Source of the DNA: Agromyces laixinhei
GTDB taxonomy: Bacteria > Actinomycetota > Actinomycetes > Actinomycetales > Microbacteriaceae
Reading direction: 5' to 3'
Assembly (NCBI RefSeq): GCF_006337065.1
Contig: NZ_CP040872.1
Span: 558,001 to 622,000 of the forward strand
Length of the DNA stretch: 64,000 nucleotides
Shown: positions 1-10,083 of the stretch, in pieces
Layout: each line of letters opens with the position of its first letter
How positions within the stretch are numbered: position 1 is the first letter of the stretch
Position numbers and translations under genes: made by a program
The notes under the pieces: model-generated
The model's input: only the letters and a program-made list of their open reading frames with translations
What the model was told of the DNA's origin: nothing
The model's database searches: none

Positions 1-3000
1 GCGGTTGGTCGCCTTGACCGTGACATACGCCTTCGAGCCCACGCACCGGGTCTCGGCGACGGCGTCGAACTGCACCTGCGGCGCCGCCACCTCGCACTTC
101 GCCCAGATGTTCGCCCAGTCGCCGTGGTCCTGGCCGACCCCGCCCTGCGGGTCGAGCACGAGGTCGAGCCGGTCGACGCCCGTCACGTCGACGACCGCGC
201 TGCCGGTGGCGCTCGCCGCCGTCATGACCGCAGGGGAGCGCCACAGCTCGCTGTCGTCGCCGCGAACGAGGAACAGGATGGAACCGCCCGCGGCGATCTC
301 GTCGTCGATGCCGTAGTCGAAGGAGACCGCGTTGCACTTGCCGCCGAGCTCGAGCGAGATCGTCGATGCGGCGTGCGCGCCGAAGCCCTTCGGGTACTGC
401 TTGCCGCCGAGCGAGATCGCTGCGCCGTCGCCGGCGGCGTCCTCGCCGTTCGACCGATCGATCTCGACCGGACCCCAGCCGTTCGTCGCCTGCGTCAACT
501 CCGCGTCGGAGAGGAAGTACCCGCCCGCCACGAGGCTGACGTCGTTCGACGCGAGCACGGCTCCGTCGTCGGTCGAGAGCTCGAGATGCAGTTCGTCGAG
601 GCCGCTGCGCCCCTGCGGGTCGAGCACGAGCTCGACCACCTGGGTGTCCCCGGGGGCCACGGTGACGCTCACCGGCGCTCCGGCGAAGGTCGCGAGGCCC
701 GTGGCCGCGAGCGTGACCGTTCGCGCCTCGGCCCCGAGGTTCCGCACAGGAATGCTCGCGGTGATCGTGTCGAGCGGGCTCGCGACGCTGATGCGATCGA
801 GCTCGATCGGTGCGAGCGGAGCGACGGCGTCCACGATGCCGGCCCGCACGGTCACCGCCTCGATCACGCGATCACCGTCGGCCGAGACGACGACGTCCGC
901 CGTGAACCTCTCCCCTGGGGCACCGCTCACGGGCATCGTCACGGTCCACGTGCCGGTCGTGCCCGCTGCGATGGGTTCGTCGCCCTGATGCGAGGTGACG
1001 CTGGTCGCGCCGGGCACGTCGACCGTCACGCCGGTCAGCGGTTCCGTGCCCGCGGTGACCGTCACGTCGAAGGTGGCGATGCCGCCGGCAGCGACCACGC
1101 CGCCCTCGATCGACGCGTCGACATCGGCGCCGTCGGCGTTCGACAGCGCGGTGATCAGTGCGGCGCGGTGGTCGAGCATCGTCGCCCACGCCGCAGGCGT
1201 TGACGCGCCCGCAGGGTCGATACCGGCGAGGGCGGCCGCGACGACCGGGTGATCGGAGCCGAGCTCCGCCTTGGCGATGTCGAGCAGTTCGGCGTCGTCC
1301 TGCCCGTCGCGGAACAGCTCCCATCGGGTCGACGAGACCGGGCCGTCCTCGCCCGGATAGATGATGTACTCGTCACCCTGGCCGTAGCGGAAGCTCGGGT
1401 CGGCGTACACATCCTCGGGCCATGAGTTGTACGTCCACCGCAGGTAGCCGTCGAGGTCGCGCTGCTCGACGACCCAGCCCAGCGTGCGGGTGTTGTACGG
1501 GGGCGTGGGCACCACGGTGTTCGGCACCGTCGGCTCGTTCCAGGTGTAGAAGAGCGTGGGCTTGTCGGCGGCGCGGCGCTCGTCGATGAGCGATTGCGGC
1601 ACGTCGTCGAGGAAGCTCACGTTGAACGAGATCGCCTCGGCGATGTCCGCTTCGGCGAGCGAGTTGGCTGCGAGCGCGATCTTGTCGCGCCACTCGGGGC
1701 TCACCGTGTCGAGCACCGCGAAGGCGGCGTTCATGCGTGCGAGCGGCTGCTCGTCGAAGGCGAGTCGCGTGTCATCGAACCAGCCCTTCGCCTGCAGGTG
1801 CTCGGTGAACGCCGTGAGAAAGGCCTCCCACGCCTCGTTGTAGCGGGCATCGCCGACGACGACCGTCTCATCGACCCGCTCACCCGTGCGCGTGTCGGTG
1901 TAGGTGATGCGGTCGTAGTTCCGGAACTGCAGCATGGCGAAGACATGGATGTCGTTGCCGACCCCCGCGGCGCGGGCGTCGGTGACGAGGCGGTCGAAGA
2001 CCGCGAAGTCGAAGCCGAACTCCGTGCCGTCCCAGGTCCAATCGACCGTCGAACGGTACGGGCTCCACGTCTGCGCGCGGATCTGGCCCTCGTGCTCCAC
2101 GAGCCACGGGTCCTCGGTGATCGCGAGGTTCACGACGTCTTGGCCGGCCGCGGCGAGGTCTTCCCAGTACGGTTCGAGCGCCGCGAAGTGCTCTTCGCTC
2201 CACGGCTCGAGTCCGAGCTGGTCGGCGACGGCGTCGGGGTGCGACCAGAGGTCGAGCACGAACGGGCGGTCCGCGACCGGGCGGAGCGCGGTCTCGGGCA
2301 CGACGACGCGCAGGGTGCGCTCGGCGATCGCTCCCGCAGCGCTCGACACCGCGACATCCGCTTCGTAGACGCCCGGCTCAGTGCCGGTCGGCACCTCGAC
2401 CGTGAACCAGACCGGCTGGTTCCTTCCTGCAGGAACGTCGACCGAGCCGACCTCCTGCAGGGGGTCGGCGATGAGCCCGCCCTCGACCTGGTTCTCGATG
2501 TACTCGGGGTAGCGCACCGTGACGGCGCCTTCGATGCTCGCCGAGCCGCCGCCCTCGCCCACCTCGGTGAGCGTGGACACCGTCACGGCGAGGTCATCGA
2601 CGTCATCGCCGGCGGTGACGGCGAGCTGTGCGCTCGCGCGCCCGTTCGGCGGAACCTGCAGTGTCAGCGGCTGGTCAGCGCCCGCGGCGGTTCCGGCCGC
2701 CCCGACGCGAGGCACGCGTGCGAACGAGGAGGTCGCGAACTCGCCCGATGGGACCGTCACGGAGGCGCCGCCCTCCTCGACGAGTCCTTCGGTCAGGTCG
2801 ACGGGGAACAGGCGGGCGTTCGCCTCGATGGTCCGTCCGGCAGCCTGCGCGGTGGCGCGGTAGTTCGTCGACCACGCGCCGGCACCCATGTCGGCCGCGG
2901 TGATCGTATGGTTCGGCGAGTTGTTGCGGCAGACGTAGCTCACGCCCGGCGCGAGCGACGAGAAGTTGCAGGCAGCACCGCCCGCGGGTTCGACGAGCCG

Positions 3001-4683
3001 GATGTTCGTCAGCGTCACGTTGCCGGTGTTGACCACTTCGAGCCACGGCTGGATGCGGTCGCCGATCAGGCCGTCGGCGCCGCCCGTGTAGATGGCGTCG
3101 AGCACCGGGCGGAGCTCGAGCGCGGGCGCAGGCACGAGACCGGACGCCTGCACGCTGAGGGCGGCGTCGACGAACGAGGTGCCGCTCGCGGCACGGTATT
3201 CGAGTCGCACCGTGTGCGTGCGCGTGTCGGCGGTCGCCGGCGGCGTCAGGGGCACGGCCACGGTCGCGGATTCGCCCGCGGCGAGCGCGGGGACCTCGAC
3301 TCCGGCACCGCTCCACGTCGAGTCGTCGGACAGCGCGATGGCGGCGGCGGGGAGCTCTGCTCCGCTCTGGTTCGCGACCGTGACCTGCACGGTGGCCTGC
3401 TGACCGGCGGTGAAGGTCGGCGGCGTCGCCACGCTGAGAGAGGCGCAGGCGCCGCCGAGCCAGTCGAAGTCGAAGCTCGTGTACGAGATGTGCCGGTAGC
3501 CCTCGCGCTCGTAGAGCAGGCCGTACGATCCGCCGAGCTCGCCGTCATCGCCGGGAAGGGGGGTGAGGGTCGAGTAGGCGGATGCCCCGGACTGCACGAC
3601 CTTCTCGACCGGCCAGGTGGCGCCGCTGTCGCAGCTCATGCGAACCGTGAGGTTGCGGCGTACGTTCTGGTTGGCGGTGTTCGAATGCAGGAGGATCTGC
3701 GCGCGCGGGTCATCGGCGGGCGCATCGGGGAACGCGCGGATCACCGAGCCGTTGTTCGCGGGGTCGGGCAGTTCGCGATCCTGCGTGAACGCCGAGTAGG
3801 TCTCGCCGCCGTCGGTCGATTTCGCCGTCAACCGGTAAGGGGCGGCACGCGAGACGAGCAGCACGCTGCCGTCGGCGAGCTCGGCGACCTTGTTCTCGTC
3901 GGCACCCGGGCCGACCGGCTCCGAGGTGTTCCACGTCTCACCGTGGTCGTCGGAGTATGCGGAGACCGCGAAGTTGGCGCCGCCGATGCGCACCGTGTAC
4001 TGCTGGATCAGTCGCCCGGCGTGCTCGCCGGTGCGGAGCTGGATGCCCTCGCCGCTCGCGGCGAACATGCCGGCCCAGTTCGTGCGGTCGCCCTTCAGCT
4101 CGCGCGTGATGCGGTGGTGCTCCCAGGTCGCGCCGTCGTCGCGTGACACCGAGTAGTCGGCGTGCAGCACGTTCGGGTCGTTCGGGTCGCTGCCCGTCGT
4201 GGAGCTCGCGAACCCGGCGTTGATCGAAGCGGCGTAGAACACGAAGATGTCGTCGGTCTCGCGGTCGACGACCACCGACGGGTCGCCGTAGCCGTTCGGC
4301 GCAGCGTCTTGGCGGATGACCTGCTGCTCCTGCCAGGTCGCGCCGCCGTCGGTCGAGCGGCGCATGAGCAGCGCGATGTTCGACGGGAGGTCGTTCATCG
4401 TCGGCCGGCCGTCGAAGATCGCGAGCAGGTCGCCGTTCGGGGCGGAGGTGAGCGACGGGATGCGGTAACGCAGCCAATCGCCCTCGCCTCGGCTGGCGAT
4501 GTCGGCCAGCTCGAGGTCGGGGTCGAGGCCGTCGGCGGGCGCTGCGCTCAGCGCACTCGACGCGGCCGACGGTGTCTCGGTCGTGGCCTGCACCGGCGCG
4601 GCAGTGGCCGGCGAGCCGACCACCAGCAATCCGGCCACGAGCGAGAGGCTGGCGGCAACCGCCAGCGCGGGTCGATGCAGCAT
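1..4683 (-). CDS. Secreted multidomain sialidase (GH33) with GH123-like and NPCBM domains, C-terminus beyond window
   Basis: The start at 4683 has a GGAGA ribosome site and gives a signal peptide ending near residue 31 (ATA-AP); 1561 codons are open to the window edge. Residues ~65-400 are an exo-sialidase: a YRIP motif (Arg74), FDGRP (Asp91), five Asp boxes such as STDGGATW, and Arg279, Arg348, Glu263 and Tyr370 placed like the catalytic set of bacterial sialidases. CARDB/NEW3-type beta domains follow (~430-790). Residues ~800-1145 look like GH123/DUF4091, with the adjacent acid pair in FDEQP (Asp977-Glu978) and the ending [13 protein letters not shown]3 stretch (~1300-1365) and an NPCBM galactose-binding-like domain (~1405-1530, [11 protein letters not shown]) come next. 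GH33 enzymes remove terminal sialic acid and GH123 enzymes remove beta-GalNAc, so the protein may trim host or mucin-type glycans outside the cell. Domain calls are by motif; the GH123 activity is inferred. Confidence 0.88.
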   Translation of the reverse strand, partial: MLHRPALAVAASLSLVAGLLVVGSPATAAPVQATTETPSAASSALSAAPADGLDPDLELADIASRGEGDWLRYRIPSLTSAPNGDLLAIFDGRPTMNDLPSNIALLMRRSTDGGATWQEQQVIRQDAAPNGYGDPSVVVDRETDDIFVFYAASINAGFASSTTGSDPNDPNVLHADYSVSRDDGATWEHHRITRELKGDRTNWAGMFAASGEGIQLRTGEHAGRLIQQYTVRIGGANFAVSAYSDDHGETWNTSEPVGPGADENKVAELADGSVLLVSRAAPYRLTAKSTDGGETYSAFTQDRELPDPANNGSVIRAFPDAPADDPRAQILLHSNTANQNVRRNLTVRMSCDSGATWPVEKVVQSGASAYSTLTPLPGDDGELGGSYGLLYEREGYRHISYTSFDFDWLGGACASLSVATPPTFTAGQQATVQVTVANQSGAELPAAAIALSDDSTWSGAGVEVPALAAGESATVAVPLTPPATADTRTHTVRLEYRAASGTSFVDAALSVQASGLVPAPALELRPVLDAIYTGGADGLIGDRIQPWLEVVNTGNVTLTNIRLVEPAGGAACNFSSLAPGVSYVCRNNSPNHTITAADMGAGAWSTNYRATAQAAGRTIEANARLFPVDLTEGLVEEGGASVTVPSGEFATSSFARVPRVGAAGTAAGADQPLTLQVPPNGRASAQLAVTAGDDVDDLAVTVSTLTEVGEGGGSASIEGAVTVRYPEYIENQVEGGLIADPLQEVGSVDVPAGRNQPVWFTVEVPTGTEPGVYEADVAVSSAAGAIAERTLRVVVPETALRPVADRPFVLDLWSHPDAVADQLGLEPWSEEHFAALEPYWEDLAAAGQDVVNLAITEDPWLVEHEGQIRAQTWSPYRSTVDWTWDGTEFGFDFAVFDRLVTDARAAGVGNDIHVFAMLQFRNYDRITYTDTRTGERVDETVVVGDARYNEAWEAFLTAFTEHLQAKGWFDDTRLAFDEQPLARMNAAFAVLDTVSPEWRDKIALAANSLAEADIAEAISFNVSFLDDVPQSLIDERRAADKPTLFYTWNEPTVPNTVVPTPPYNTRTLGWVVEQRDLDGYLRWTYNSWPEDVYADPSFRYGQGDEYIIYPGEDGPVSSTRWELFRDGQDDAELLDIAKAELGSDHPVVAAALAGIDPAGASTPAAWATMLDHRAALITALSNADGADVDASIEGGVVAAGGIATFDVTVTAGTEPLTGVTVDVPGATSVTSHQGDEPIAAGTTGTWTVTMPVSGAPGERFTADVVVSADGDRVIEAVTVRAGIVDAVAPLAPIELDRISVASPLDTITASIPVRNLGAEARTVTLAATGLATFAGAPVSVTVAPGDTQVVELVLDPQGRSGLDELHLELSTDDGAVLASNDVSLVAGGYFLSDAELTQATNGWGPVEIDRSNGEDAAGDGAAISLGGKQYPKGFGAHAASTISLELGGKCNAVSFDYGIDDEIAAGGSILFLVRGDDSELWRSPAVMTAASATGSAVVDVTGVDRLDLVLDPQGGVGQDHGDWANIWAKCEVAAPQVQFDAVAETRCVGSKAYVTVKATNR

Positions 4684-4849
4684 GGGGAGATCTCCTTCGA
4701 TCGGCGACTGCCGCGGGGCATCACCGTGCGATTCCCCAGTTCGTGTCCGCTCACGGTAGTCGGACATCAGACGTCGCACAAGGGTCCGTTCGGAGTATGA
4801 CGCTCCGAGCGCGAGCCGCGCCCCCGATTTCGACTCGGGGTCGCCGCAG

Positions 4850-4855
4850 TAGGCT
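4850..4855 (+). promoter_or_regulatory. -10 element (TAGGCT) for leaderless panD
   Basis: TAGGCT fits the actinobacterial TANNNT -10 consensus and ends 7 bases before the GTG at 4863, so transcription should begin at or next to the start codon. No clear -35 box is visible. Confidence 0.5.
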
Positions 4856-4862
4856 GGAATCC

Positions 4863-5276
4863 GTGTTCCGCACCATGCTGAAGTCGAAGATCCACCGCGC
4901 AACCGTCACGCACGCCGACCTCCATTACGTCGGCTCCGTCACGATCGACCGCAACCTCATGGATGCCGCCGAGCTCCTCCCCGGCGAGCAGGTCTCCATC
5001 GTCGACGTGACGAACGGCGCGCGGCTCGAGACCTACGTGATCGAGGGCGAGCGGGGCTCGGGCGTGGTCGGCATCAACGGTGCCGCGGCCCACCTCGTGC
5101 ACGAGGGCGACCTCGTCATCCTCATCTCCTACGCGCAGTTCGAGGATGCGGCGGCGCGCGCATTCGAGCCGCACATCGTGCACGTCGACCACGAGAACCG
5201 CATCGTCGCCCTCGGCCATGACGCCGCCGAGCCCGGCGAGACCGGCGCGCGGCGCTCGCCGCACGCAGCCGCCTGA
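4863..5276 (+). CDS. panD: Aspartate 1-decarboxylase precursor
   Basis: PanD makes beta-alanine from L-aspartate for pantothenate and coenzyme A synthesis. The 137-residue protein has the family's opening ([24 protein letters not shown]) and the Gly24-Ser25 self-cleavage site that creates the pyruvoyl cofactor. Choosing GTG at 4863 rather than ATG at 4875 places the cleavage serine at residue 25, as in E. coli PanD, and fits the -10 element 7 bases upstream. Lys9 and Tyr58-region residues lie in the conserved core. The C-terminal ~20 residues are a variable Ala/Gly/Glu tail. It stands alone, convergent with the response regulator that follows. Confidence 0.95.
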   Translation: MFRTMLKSKIHRATVTHADLHYVGSVTIDRNLMDAAELLPGEQVSIVDVTNGARLETYVIEGERGSGVVGINGAAAHLVHEGDLVILISYAQFEDAAARAFEPHIVHVDHENRIVALGHDAAEPGETGARRSPHAAA

Positions 5277-5318
5277 CGGGCGGCAGGTGCCGCGGCGTCC
5301 GTCGCGTTCATGCGTGGA

Positions 5319-6047
5319 TCAGCCGCGAGGCCGCACCACCCCGTGCTCGTAGGCGTACACGACCGCATGCACCCGGTCGCGCAGGCCGAGCTTCATGAGC
5401 ACCTTGGAGACGTGCGTCTTGACGGTGGACTCGCCGACCCAGAGCCGCTCCGCGATCTCGGCGTTCGAGATGCCCGCCGCGAGGTGCTCGAGCACCTCGC
5501 GCTCGCGTTCGGTGAGCGAGTCGAGTTCGACGGTGTCGTCGATACGATCGCCGGCGATCGCCGCTCGGTCGGCTGTGCGATGGCCGCCCGCTGCCCGGCC
5601 GGCAGCTGCTCGGCCGGCGGACGCGCCCGTGGCGGCCTCGATGACGCGCCGCGTGACATCCGGAGACAACAGGGCGTCGCCGCGGGCGACGACCTGCACC
5701 GCCTCGATGAGCTGTTCGGGGCTCGAGTTCTTCAGCAGGAACCCGCTCGCGCCGGCCTCGAGCGCGGCGAACAGGTAGTCCTCGCGATTGAACGTCGTGA
5801 GCACGAGCACCGCGGCGTCGGCGGCCTCGTCGGCGGTGATGCGCCGGGTCGCCTCGAGTCCGTCCATGCCGGGCATCTGCACGTCCATGCAGACCACGTC
5901 GGGGGCGAGCGCAGCCACCGCGGCGATCGCCTCTTCGCCGTTCGCGGCCTCGCCGATGACCTCGATGCCCTCCTCCGAATCGAGGATCGTGCGGAACCCG
6001 CCCCGCACGAGCGACTGGTCGTCGACCACGAGCACGCGGATGTTCAT
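5319..6047 (-). CDS. NarL/FixJ-family response regulator
   Basis: A 242-residue DNA-binding response regulator. Residues ~1-120 are the receiver domain (VLVVDDQSLVR, phospho-acceptor Asp in VVCMDVQMPG, Thr in VLTTF, Lys in LLKNSS). The last ~65 residues are a LuxR-type helix-turn-helix (LTEREREVLEHLAAG, STVKTHVSKVL). An alanine/arginine-rich linker of about 40 residues separates the two, longer than usual. Its ATG overlaps the stop of the upstream histidine kinase gene by 4 bases (ATGA), so the two are translationally coupled. The signal and target genes are not apparent. Confidence 0.93.
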   Translation of the reverse strand: MNIRVLVVDDQSLVRGGFRTILDSEEGIEVIGEAANGEEAIAAVAALAPDVVCMDVQMPGMDGLEATRRITADEAADAAVLVLTTFNREDYLFAALEAGASGFLLKNSSPEQLIEAVQVVARGDALLSPDVTRRVIEAATGASAGRAAAGRAAGGHRTADRAAIAGDRIDDTVELDSLTEREREVLEHLAAGISNAEIAERLWVGESTVKTHVSKVLMKLGLRDRVHAVVYAYEHGVVRPRG

Positions 6048-7363
6048 GCGGGCACCTCCTCGACGCGGCGCAGTGGGAACCGGGCGCGCACGAGGTAACC
6101 CCCGCGCGTCCGCGGCCCCAGTTCGAGGTGTCCGCCGGCCGCGGCGACCCGCTCCCGCATGCCCAGCTGCCCGAGGCCCGGGTCCGTGGCATCCGCTGTC
6201 GAACCGGGCCGGGGGCGGCGTACCGCACCGGTGTTCGTCACTTCGACTTCGACCGTGCGCTCGTCCCAGCGCACCCGCACCTCGGCCGTCGCAGCGGCGC
6301 CCGCATGCTTGCGCACATTCGTGAGCGCCTCCTGCACGATGCGGTAGGCGCTCAGGTCGACGACGGCGGAGACGGGCACCGCGTCGCCCACGATCGCGAG
6401 CGTCGTCGGCAACCCGCTGGCCGCAGCTTCGGTGACGAGCTCGCCGATGCGCTCGATGCCCCGAGTCGAGGTGCTCGTCGTCGTGCTCGTCGCGGCCTCG
6501 GCGTCGCTGCGCAGCGTGCCGAGCAGCCCGTGCAGTTCGTCGACGGCGTCGCGCGCGCTCTCCTCGATCGACGAGAGGGCGGTCGAGGCGGCGCCGGGGT
6601 CCTTGGCGAGCACGCGCCTGGCCGCGCCCGCCTGCACCCCGATCACCGAGACGTGGTGGGCGACGACGTCGTGCAGTTCGCGGGCGATGCGCAGTCGCTC
6701 GATCGCGACGGCGTGTGCGCGTGCGCGTTCCCGTTCGGCGGCGAGTTCGGCGGTGCGCTGCTCGAGTTCGGCGCGCGACCTCGCCGAACGGTACGCGCGG
6801 TCGCCGAAATACCACGCACCGCCGAAGTAGAGGAGGTTCGTGAGCACGTTGATGAGGCCGAATGCGAGATACGGCGAGACCAGTCCGTCGCGTGAGAAGT
6901 CGGGCAGGAAGTCCTGCATGGCCGAGTAGTAGATCTGGTTCCACAAGAGCCAGGCGAACATCACGACGACGATGACGCCGCGCACGATCGTCGCCCAGCG
7001 CCGGCTGCGCCCCCACGCGCCGACCGTGTAGATCGCGACGAACAGGCAGATGTTGCCGATGAGCCCGTCGGCGACCTCGGCGACGGCGCCCACGATGAAC
7101 GCGGCGGAAGCCACGACCGCCACGATCTCCGGCTGGATGCGCCGAGCCGCGAGCGGCAGGCTCATCGCCGCGATCCAGATCGCAGAGCCCCACCACGGAG
7201 CACCCTCGCCCCAGCCCGTGATGCGGTACAGCGCCGAACTGGCGGCGAGGCCGACCGCGAGCACGAGGGCCAGCACGACGTCGTTCCGGTGGGCGCGACG
7301 CCCGGGCCGCGGGCGCACCCATTCGACGCCGTCGACGACGGGCGGAGGTGCGGCGGAGGTCAT
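6044..7363 (-). CDS. DesK/NarX-type sensor histidine kinase
   Basis: A 439-residue membrane sensor kinase partnered with the response regulator downstream. The N-terminal half has about five hydrophobic segments (residues ~25-200) and no large extracellular domain, suggesting sensing of the membrane or of a partner. A coiled stretch (RAELEQRTAELAAERE) leads to the HisKA_3 dimerisation domain with the phospho-accepting histidine in RIARELHDVVAHHV, then a HATPase_c domain (EALTNVRKHAG, GLGQLGMRERV). A Ser/Thr-rich insert (TSTTTSTSTRG) lies between the two catalytic parts. Start ATG at 7363 is preceded by TAGCGT, consistent with a leaderless mRNA. Confidence 0.93.
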   Translation of the reverse strand: MTSAAPPPVVDGVEWVRPRPGRRAHRNDVVLALVLAVGLAASSALYRITGWGEGAPWWGSAIWIAAMSLPLAARRIQPEIVAVVASAAFIVGAVAEVADGLIGNICLFVAIYTVGAWGRSRRWATIVRGVIVVVMFAWLLWNQIYYSAMQDFLPDFSRDGLVSPYLAFGLINVLTNLLYFGGAWYFGDRAYRSARSRAELEQRTAELAAERERARAHAVAIERLRIARELHDVVAHHVSVIGVQAGAARRVLAKDPGAASTALSSIEESARDAVDELHGLLGTLRSDAEAATSTTTSTSTRGIERIGELVTEAAASGLPTTLAIVGDAVPVSAVVDLSAYRIVQEALTNVRKHAGAAATAEVRVRWDERTVEVEVTNTGAVRRPRPGSTADATDPGLGQLGMRERVAAAGGHLELGPRTRGGYLVRARFPLRRVEEVPA

Positions 7364-7370
7364 GCCCCCA

Positions 7371-7376
7371 ACGCTA
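7371..7376 (-). promoter_or_regulatory. -10 element (TAGCGT) for leaderless sensor kinase mRNA
   Basis: Reading on the minus strand, TAGCGT lies 7 bases before the ATG at 7363, the spacing expected when transcription starts at the A of the start codon. Confidence 0.5.
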
Positions 7377-7446
7377 GCGATCGCGGCACCCGAGCGGATC
7401 CGCCGCCCGAGGGAGATGCCGGGCGCGACCACGCGGATGCCGCGGC

Positions 7447-7833
7447 TCAGGCCTTCGCCTTCTTCGCCTTCTCCTTCAGGAAGATGAGCGGCAGGAGCCA
7501 TGTGCCGAGCGCCGTGATGATCCAGACGATGAGGGTCGCGAGGATCCACGTCACCACCCCGCTGATCGTGATGCCGCCCGGGAAGAGCGAGGCGATGAGG
7601 AGCGCGACGAACGTCGAGACGAGACCGATGCCGCCGAGGATCGCCGAGGCATGCTGGCGTGCCAGGTTGAAGATGAAGGGACTGAGCACGGCCTGCGCGA
7701 TCGCGAAGACGAGGATCGCGACGATGAATCCGCCCCACTCGATACGGAATTCGGGCAGGATCCACGAGGCGACGAGCAGGCCGAGAGCGGCGGTCACGAG
7801 AGAGATCGCCGTGCGGATCAGGAAGCGGATCAT
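7447..7833 (-). CDS. Phage-holin-family 4-TM membrane protein (holin superfamily IV type)
   Basis: A 128-residue hydrophobic protein with four predicted membrane segments (about residues 5-25, 33-55, 60-88, 95-120) and a lysine-rich cytoplasmic tail (LKEKAKKAKA). The pattern TAISLVTAALGLLVASWILP fits the mycobacterial-type 4-TMS holin family (Pfam Phage_holin_4_2), which is common as a chromosomal gene in actinobacteria and is not evidence of a prophage. Its function is unknown. No lysin or phage gene lies nearby. The start ATG at 7833 has TACGAT 6 bases upstream, so the message is probably leaderless. Confidence 0.8.
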   Translation of the reverse strand: MIRFLIRTAISLVTAALGLLVASWILPEFRIEWGGFIVAILVFAIAQAVLSPFIFNLARQHASAILGGIGLVSTFVALLIASLFPGGITISGVVTWILATLIVWIITALGTWLLPLIFLKEKAKKAKA

Positions 7834-7839
7834 GTCGTG

Positions 7840-7845
7840 ATCGTA
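7840..7845 (-). promoter_or_regulatory. -10 element (TACGAT) for leaderless holin-like gene
   Basis: Minus-strand TACGAT is separated by 6 bases from the ATG at 7833. Confidence 0.5.
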
Positions 7846-7953
7846 GCTGCGTAACGCATGGCGTGCCCAGCACCGCGCCGCAGCGGCATCCGCTGCTCTG
7901 CTGCAGGGAAGCCGGATGTGGCGGCCCGGTCGTGAAGCGAGCAGGATACGCAC

Positions 7954-9273
7954 ATGGCCGAACGCGCGATGCGCGACGAGACAGCGCCGAACCCGGCAGC
8001 GCGCAGGGTGCAGACGGTGTATTTCACGCTGCTGATCGGCAACACGCTGGCCGCCTCGTTCATCTGGGGCGTCAACACGCTCTTCCTGCTCGATGCCGGC
8101 CTCTCGAACTTCGAGGCGTTCGCCGCCAACGCCTTCTTCTCGGTTGGAATGGTGATCTTCGAGGTGCCCACCGGGGTCATCGCCGACACACTCGGCCGCC
8201 GGGTCTCCTACCTGCTCGGCACCATCACCCTCGCCGTCACGACCGCGCTGTACTACCTGCTCTGGGTGGGGCATTCGCCGTTCTGGATGTGGGCGATCGT
8301 CTCGGTGCTGCTCGGGCTCGGATTCACGTTCTTCTCGGGCGCCGTCGAGGCCTGGCTCGTCGACGCGCTCGCCGCGACCGGCTACACCGGCGGCCTCGAG
8401 CGCGTGTTCGGTCGCGGCCTCGCCCTCACGGGCGCGGCGATGTTCATCGGCTCGATCGCGGGCGGCGTGGTCGCGCAGGCCACGAACCTCGGCGTGCCGT
8501 TCGTCATCCGCGCGGGCATCCTCGTCGTCATGTTCATCGTGGCCGCCTTCGTGATGCACGACCTCGGGTTCACGCCCGCCGGGCGGGCACACCCGATCGA
8601 GGCGACCAAGCAGGTCTTCAGCGCGTCGGTGAAGTACGGACTCGGCCGGCGGCCCGTGCGGTACGTCATGTTCGCGTCGTTCTTCACGACGGGCGTCGGC
8701 TTCTACGTCTTCTACGCGCTGCAGCCCTACCTCGTCGAACTCTGGGGCGACCCGGGCGCCTACTCGATCGCGGGTCTCGCGGCGGCGATCCTCTCGGGCG
8801 CGCAGGTGATCGGCGGTCTCGCGGCACCCTGGCTGCGGCGGCGATTCGCGAAGCGCACGACGACGATCATCCTGAGCCTCGTCGTCTCGAGCCTCGTGCT
8901 GCTCGCCCTCGGGGTGAATCAGAACTTCTGGGTCGCGATCGTGCTGCTGACGCTCTGGGGACTCGTCGATGCCGCGGCGGGCCCCGTGCAGCAGGCGTAC
9001 CTGAACGACATGATCCCGTCGCAACAGCGCGCGACGGTGCTCTCGTTCGACTCGCTCCTCGGCAGCTCGGGCGGGGCCGTGATCCAGCCCGTGCTCGGCC
9101 GGTCGGCCGACGTCTGGGGCTACCCCGGATCGCTGCTCGTCAGCGGCGGCATCCAGGCGCTCGCCGTGCCGTTCCTGTGGCTGAGCCGCAAGCAGGGTTC
9201 GCCGGCGGATGTCGCGACGAACGAGTCGCCCGTGACGCCCGAGTCGCCCGACGGGCGGGCCGAACTGGGGTAG
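7954..9273 (+). CDS. MFS transporter
   Basis: A 439-residue major facilitator with about 12 membrane segments. The N-terminal half carries the signature loop between helices 2 and 3 (GVIADTLGRRVSYLLG), followed by the acidic helix-5/6 region and a central cytoplasmic loop (HPIEATKQVFSASVKYG). Helices 7-12 follow to residue ~410, and the last ~25 residues form a hydrophilic Ser/Pro/Glu tail. Substrate cannot be read from sequence; related proteins are usually annotated as drug or sugar exporters. It is a single-gene unit, divergent from the holin-like gene, and is followed by a GC-rich hairpin. Confidence 0.9.
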   Translation: MAERAMRDETAPNPAARRVQTVYFTLLIGNTLAASFIWGVNTLFLLDAGLSNFEAFAANAFFSVGMVIFEVPTGVIADTLGRRVSYLLGTITLAVTTALYYLLWVGHSPFWMWAIVSVLLGLGFTFFSGAVEAWLVDALAATGYTGGLERVFGRGLALTGAAMFIGSIAGGVVAQATNLGVPFVIRAGILVVMFIVAAFVMHDLGFTPAGRAHPIEATKQVFSASVKYGLGRRPVRYVMFASFFTTGVGFYVFYALQPYLVELWGDPGAYSIAGLAAAILSGAQVIGGLAAPWLRRRFAKRTTTIILSLVVSSLVLLALGVNQNFWVAIVLLTLWGLVDAAAGPVQQAYLNDMIPSQQRATVLSFDSLLGSSGGAVIQPVLGRSADVWGYPGSLLVSGGIQALAVPFLWLSRKQGSPADVATNESPVTPESPDGRAELG

Positions 9274-9275
9274 CG

Positions 9276-9295
9276 GAGGCGCGATGCGGCGCCTC
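9276..9295 (+). terminator. Stem-loop after MFS gene
   Basis: GAGGCGC and GCGCCTC pair perfectly across a 6-base loop just 2 bases after the MFS stop codon. There is no T-run, as is common for actinobacterial hairpins. Confidence 0.5.
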
Positions 9296-9372
9296 GGACA
9301 CCGGTGTGTACCATGGAGTGGACACGCCCGAACGGCCGAGCGGTCGTTCCCGAGTTGCACGGGAGGTGACCG

Positions 9373-10076
9373 ATGCGCAAGAAGATCGTACTCTTCAGTG
9401 CCACCGTCGCCGCCCTCTTCGTCGGGTCGGTCTTCATCGGCGTCGCTGCCGCAACGACCGGTGCGCCGGTGCTCTACGACGCGCGCTCGCCGCAGCCTGT
9501 CGCTCCGAGCCCCGGCGGGTACGACGTCGACGCCGGAGAGGCGAACGGCGCCGAAGCACAACCTGACGTCGACGGCGCCGAGACGGGCGACTCCCCGCTG
9601 CCGAGCCCGAAGCCGCCGAAGGCGACGCCGGCTCCGCAACCGCCGGCTCAGCAACCGCCCGCTCCGACGCCGGCCCCCACGACTCCGCCGCCCGCCGACC
9701 CGATGCCCACGCCCGAGGAGCAGCAGGCGTGGCTCGGCTTCCAGCAGCTCGTGCGCGCGTGCATGGTCGATGCCGGCCATGAGTACCTCGAGTGGGAATG
9801 GTGGACCACCGAGCCCCGCGACCCGACCTCGACCGCTCCGGCGATGCCCGACGGGCTCACGGCCGAAGCCGAGGCGGCCTGGCACCTCGCACTCGTGGGC
9901 GACGGCAGCGAGAACGACGGATGCATCGGCGAGGCCGTTCGCGCCGACCAGCGGCCGCCGGTCGCCCCCGCACCGCCGCCTTCGACACCGCCGCCGGGGG
10001 CCGACTCCGGGGCGGAGCCGGCGCGAGCGCCGAGCCCGAGGCGGAATCGGGCTCCGAAGCCGGAACCGTCGGCTGA
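9373..10076 (+). CDS. Secreted proline-rich protein, probably frameshifted near its 3' end
   Basis: A GGGAGGTGA ribosome site precedes the ATG. The N-terminus is a signal peptide or anchor (KKIVLFSATVAALFVGSVFIG), followed by a Pro/Ala-rich linker (residues ~75-115) and a small folded part with two cysteines (RACMVDAGHEYLEWEWW ... NDGCIGEA). I recognise no family. From about 10020 the starting frame becomes Arg/Pro-rich and would run on to 10764 across the whole opposite-strand SDR gene. The frame one base earlier instead gives a natural acidic tail (ASAEPEAESGSEAGTVG) with high GC at third positions and stops at 10076. This suggests one base lost around 9990-10022 by mutation or sequencing error. 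The end given here assumes that frame change. Confidence 0.6.
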
Positions 10077-10083
10077 CGCCGCG

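Noticed and set aside
1594..4146. 850-codon plus-strand open frame
   Set aside because: It is antisense to the sialidase gene, Arg/Val/Gly-rich without domains, and exists only because GC-rich coding DNA has few stops on the other strand. Several other long frames (18924-21593, 21600-23891, 24006-26165, 59847-62411) were set aside for the same reason.
7447..7833. Prophage remnant on the basis of the holin-like protein
   Set aside because: This holin-superfamily protein is a normal chromosomal gene in actinobacteria, and no phage genes accompany it.
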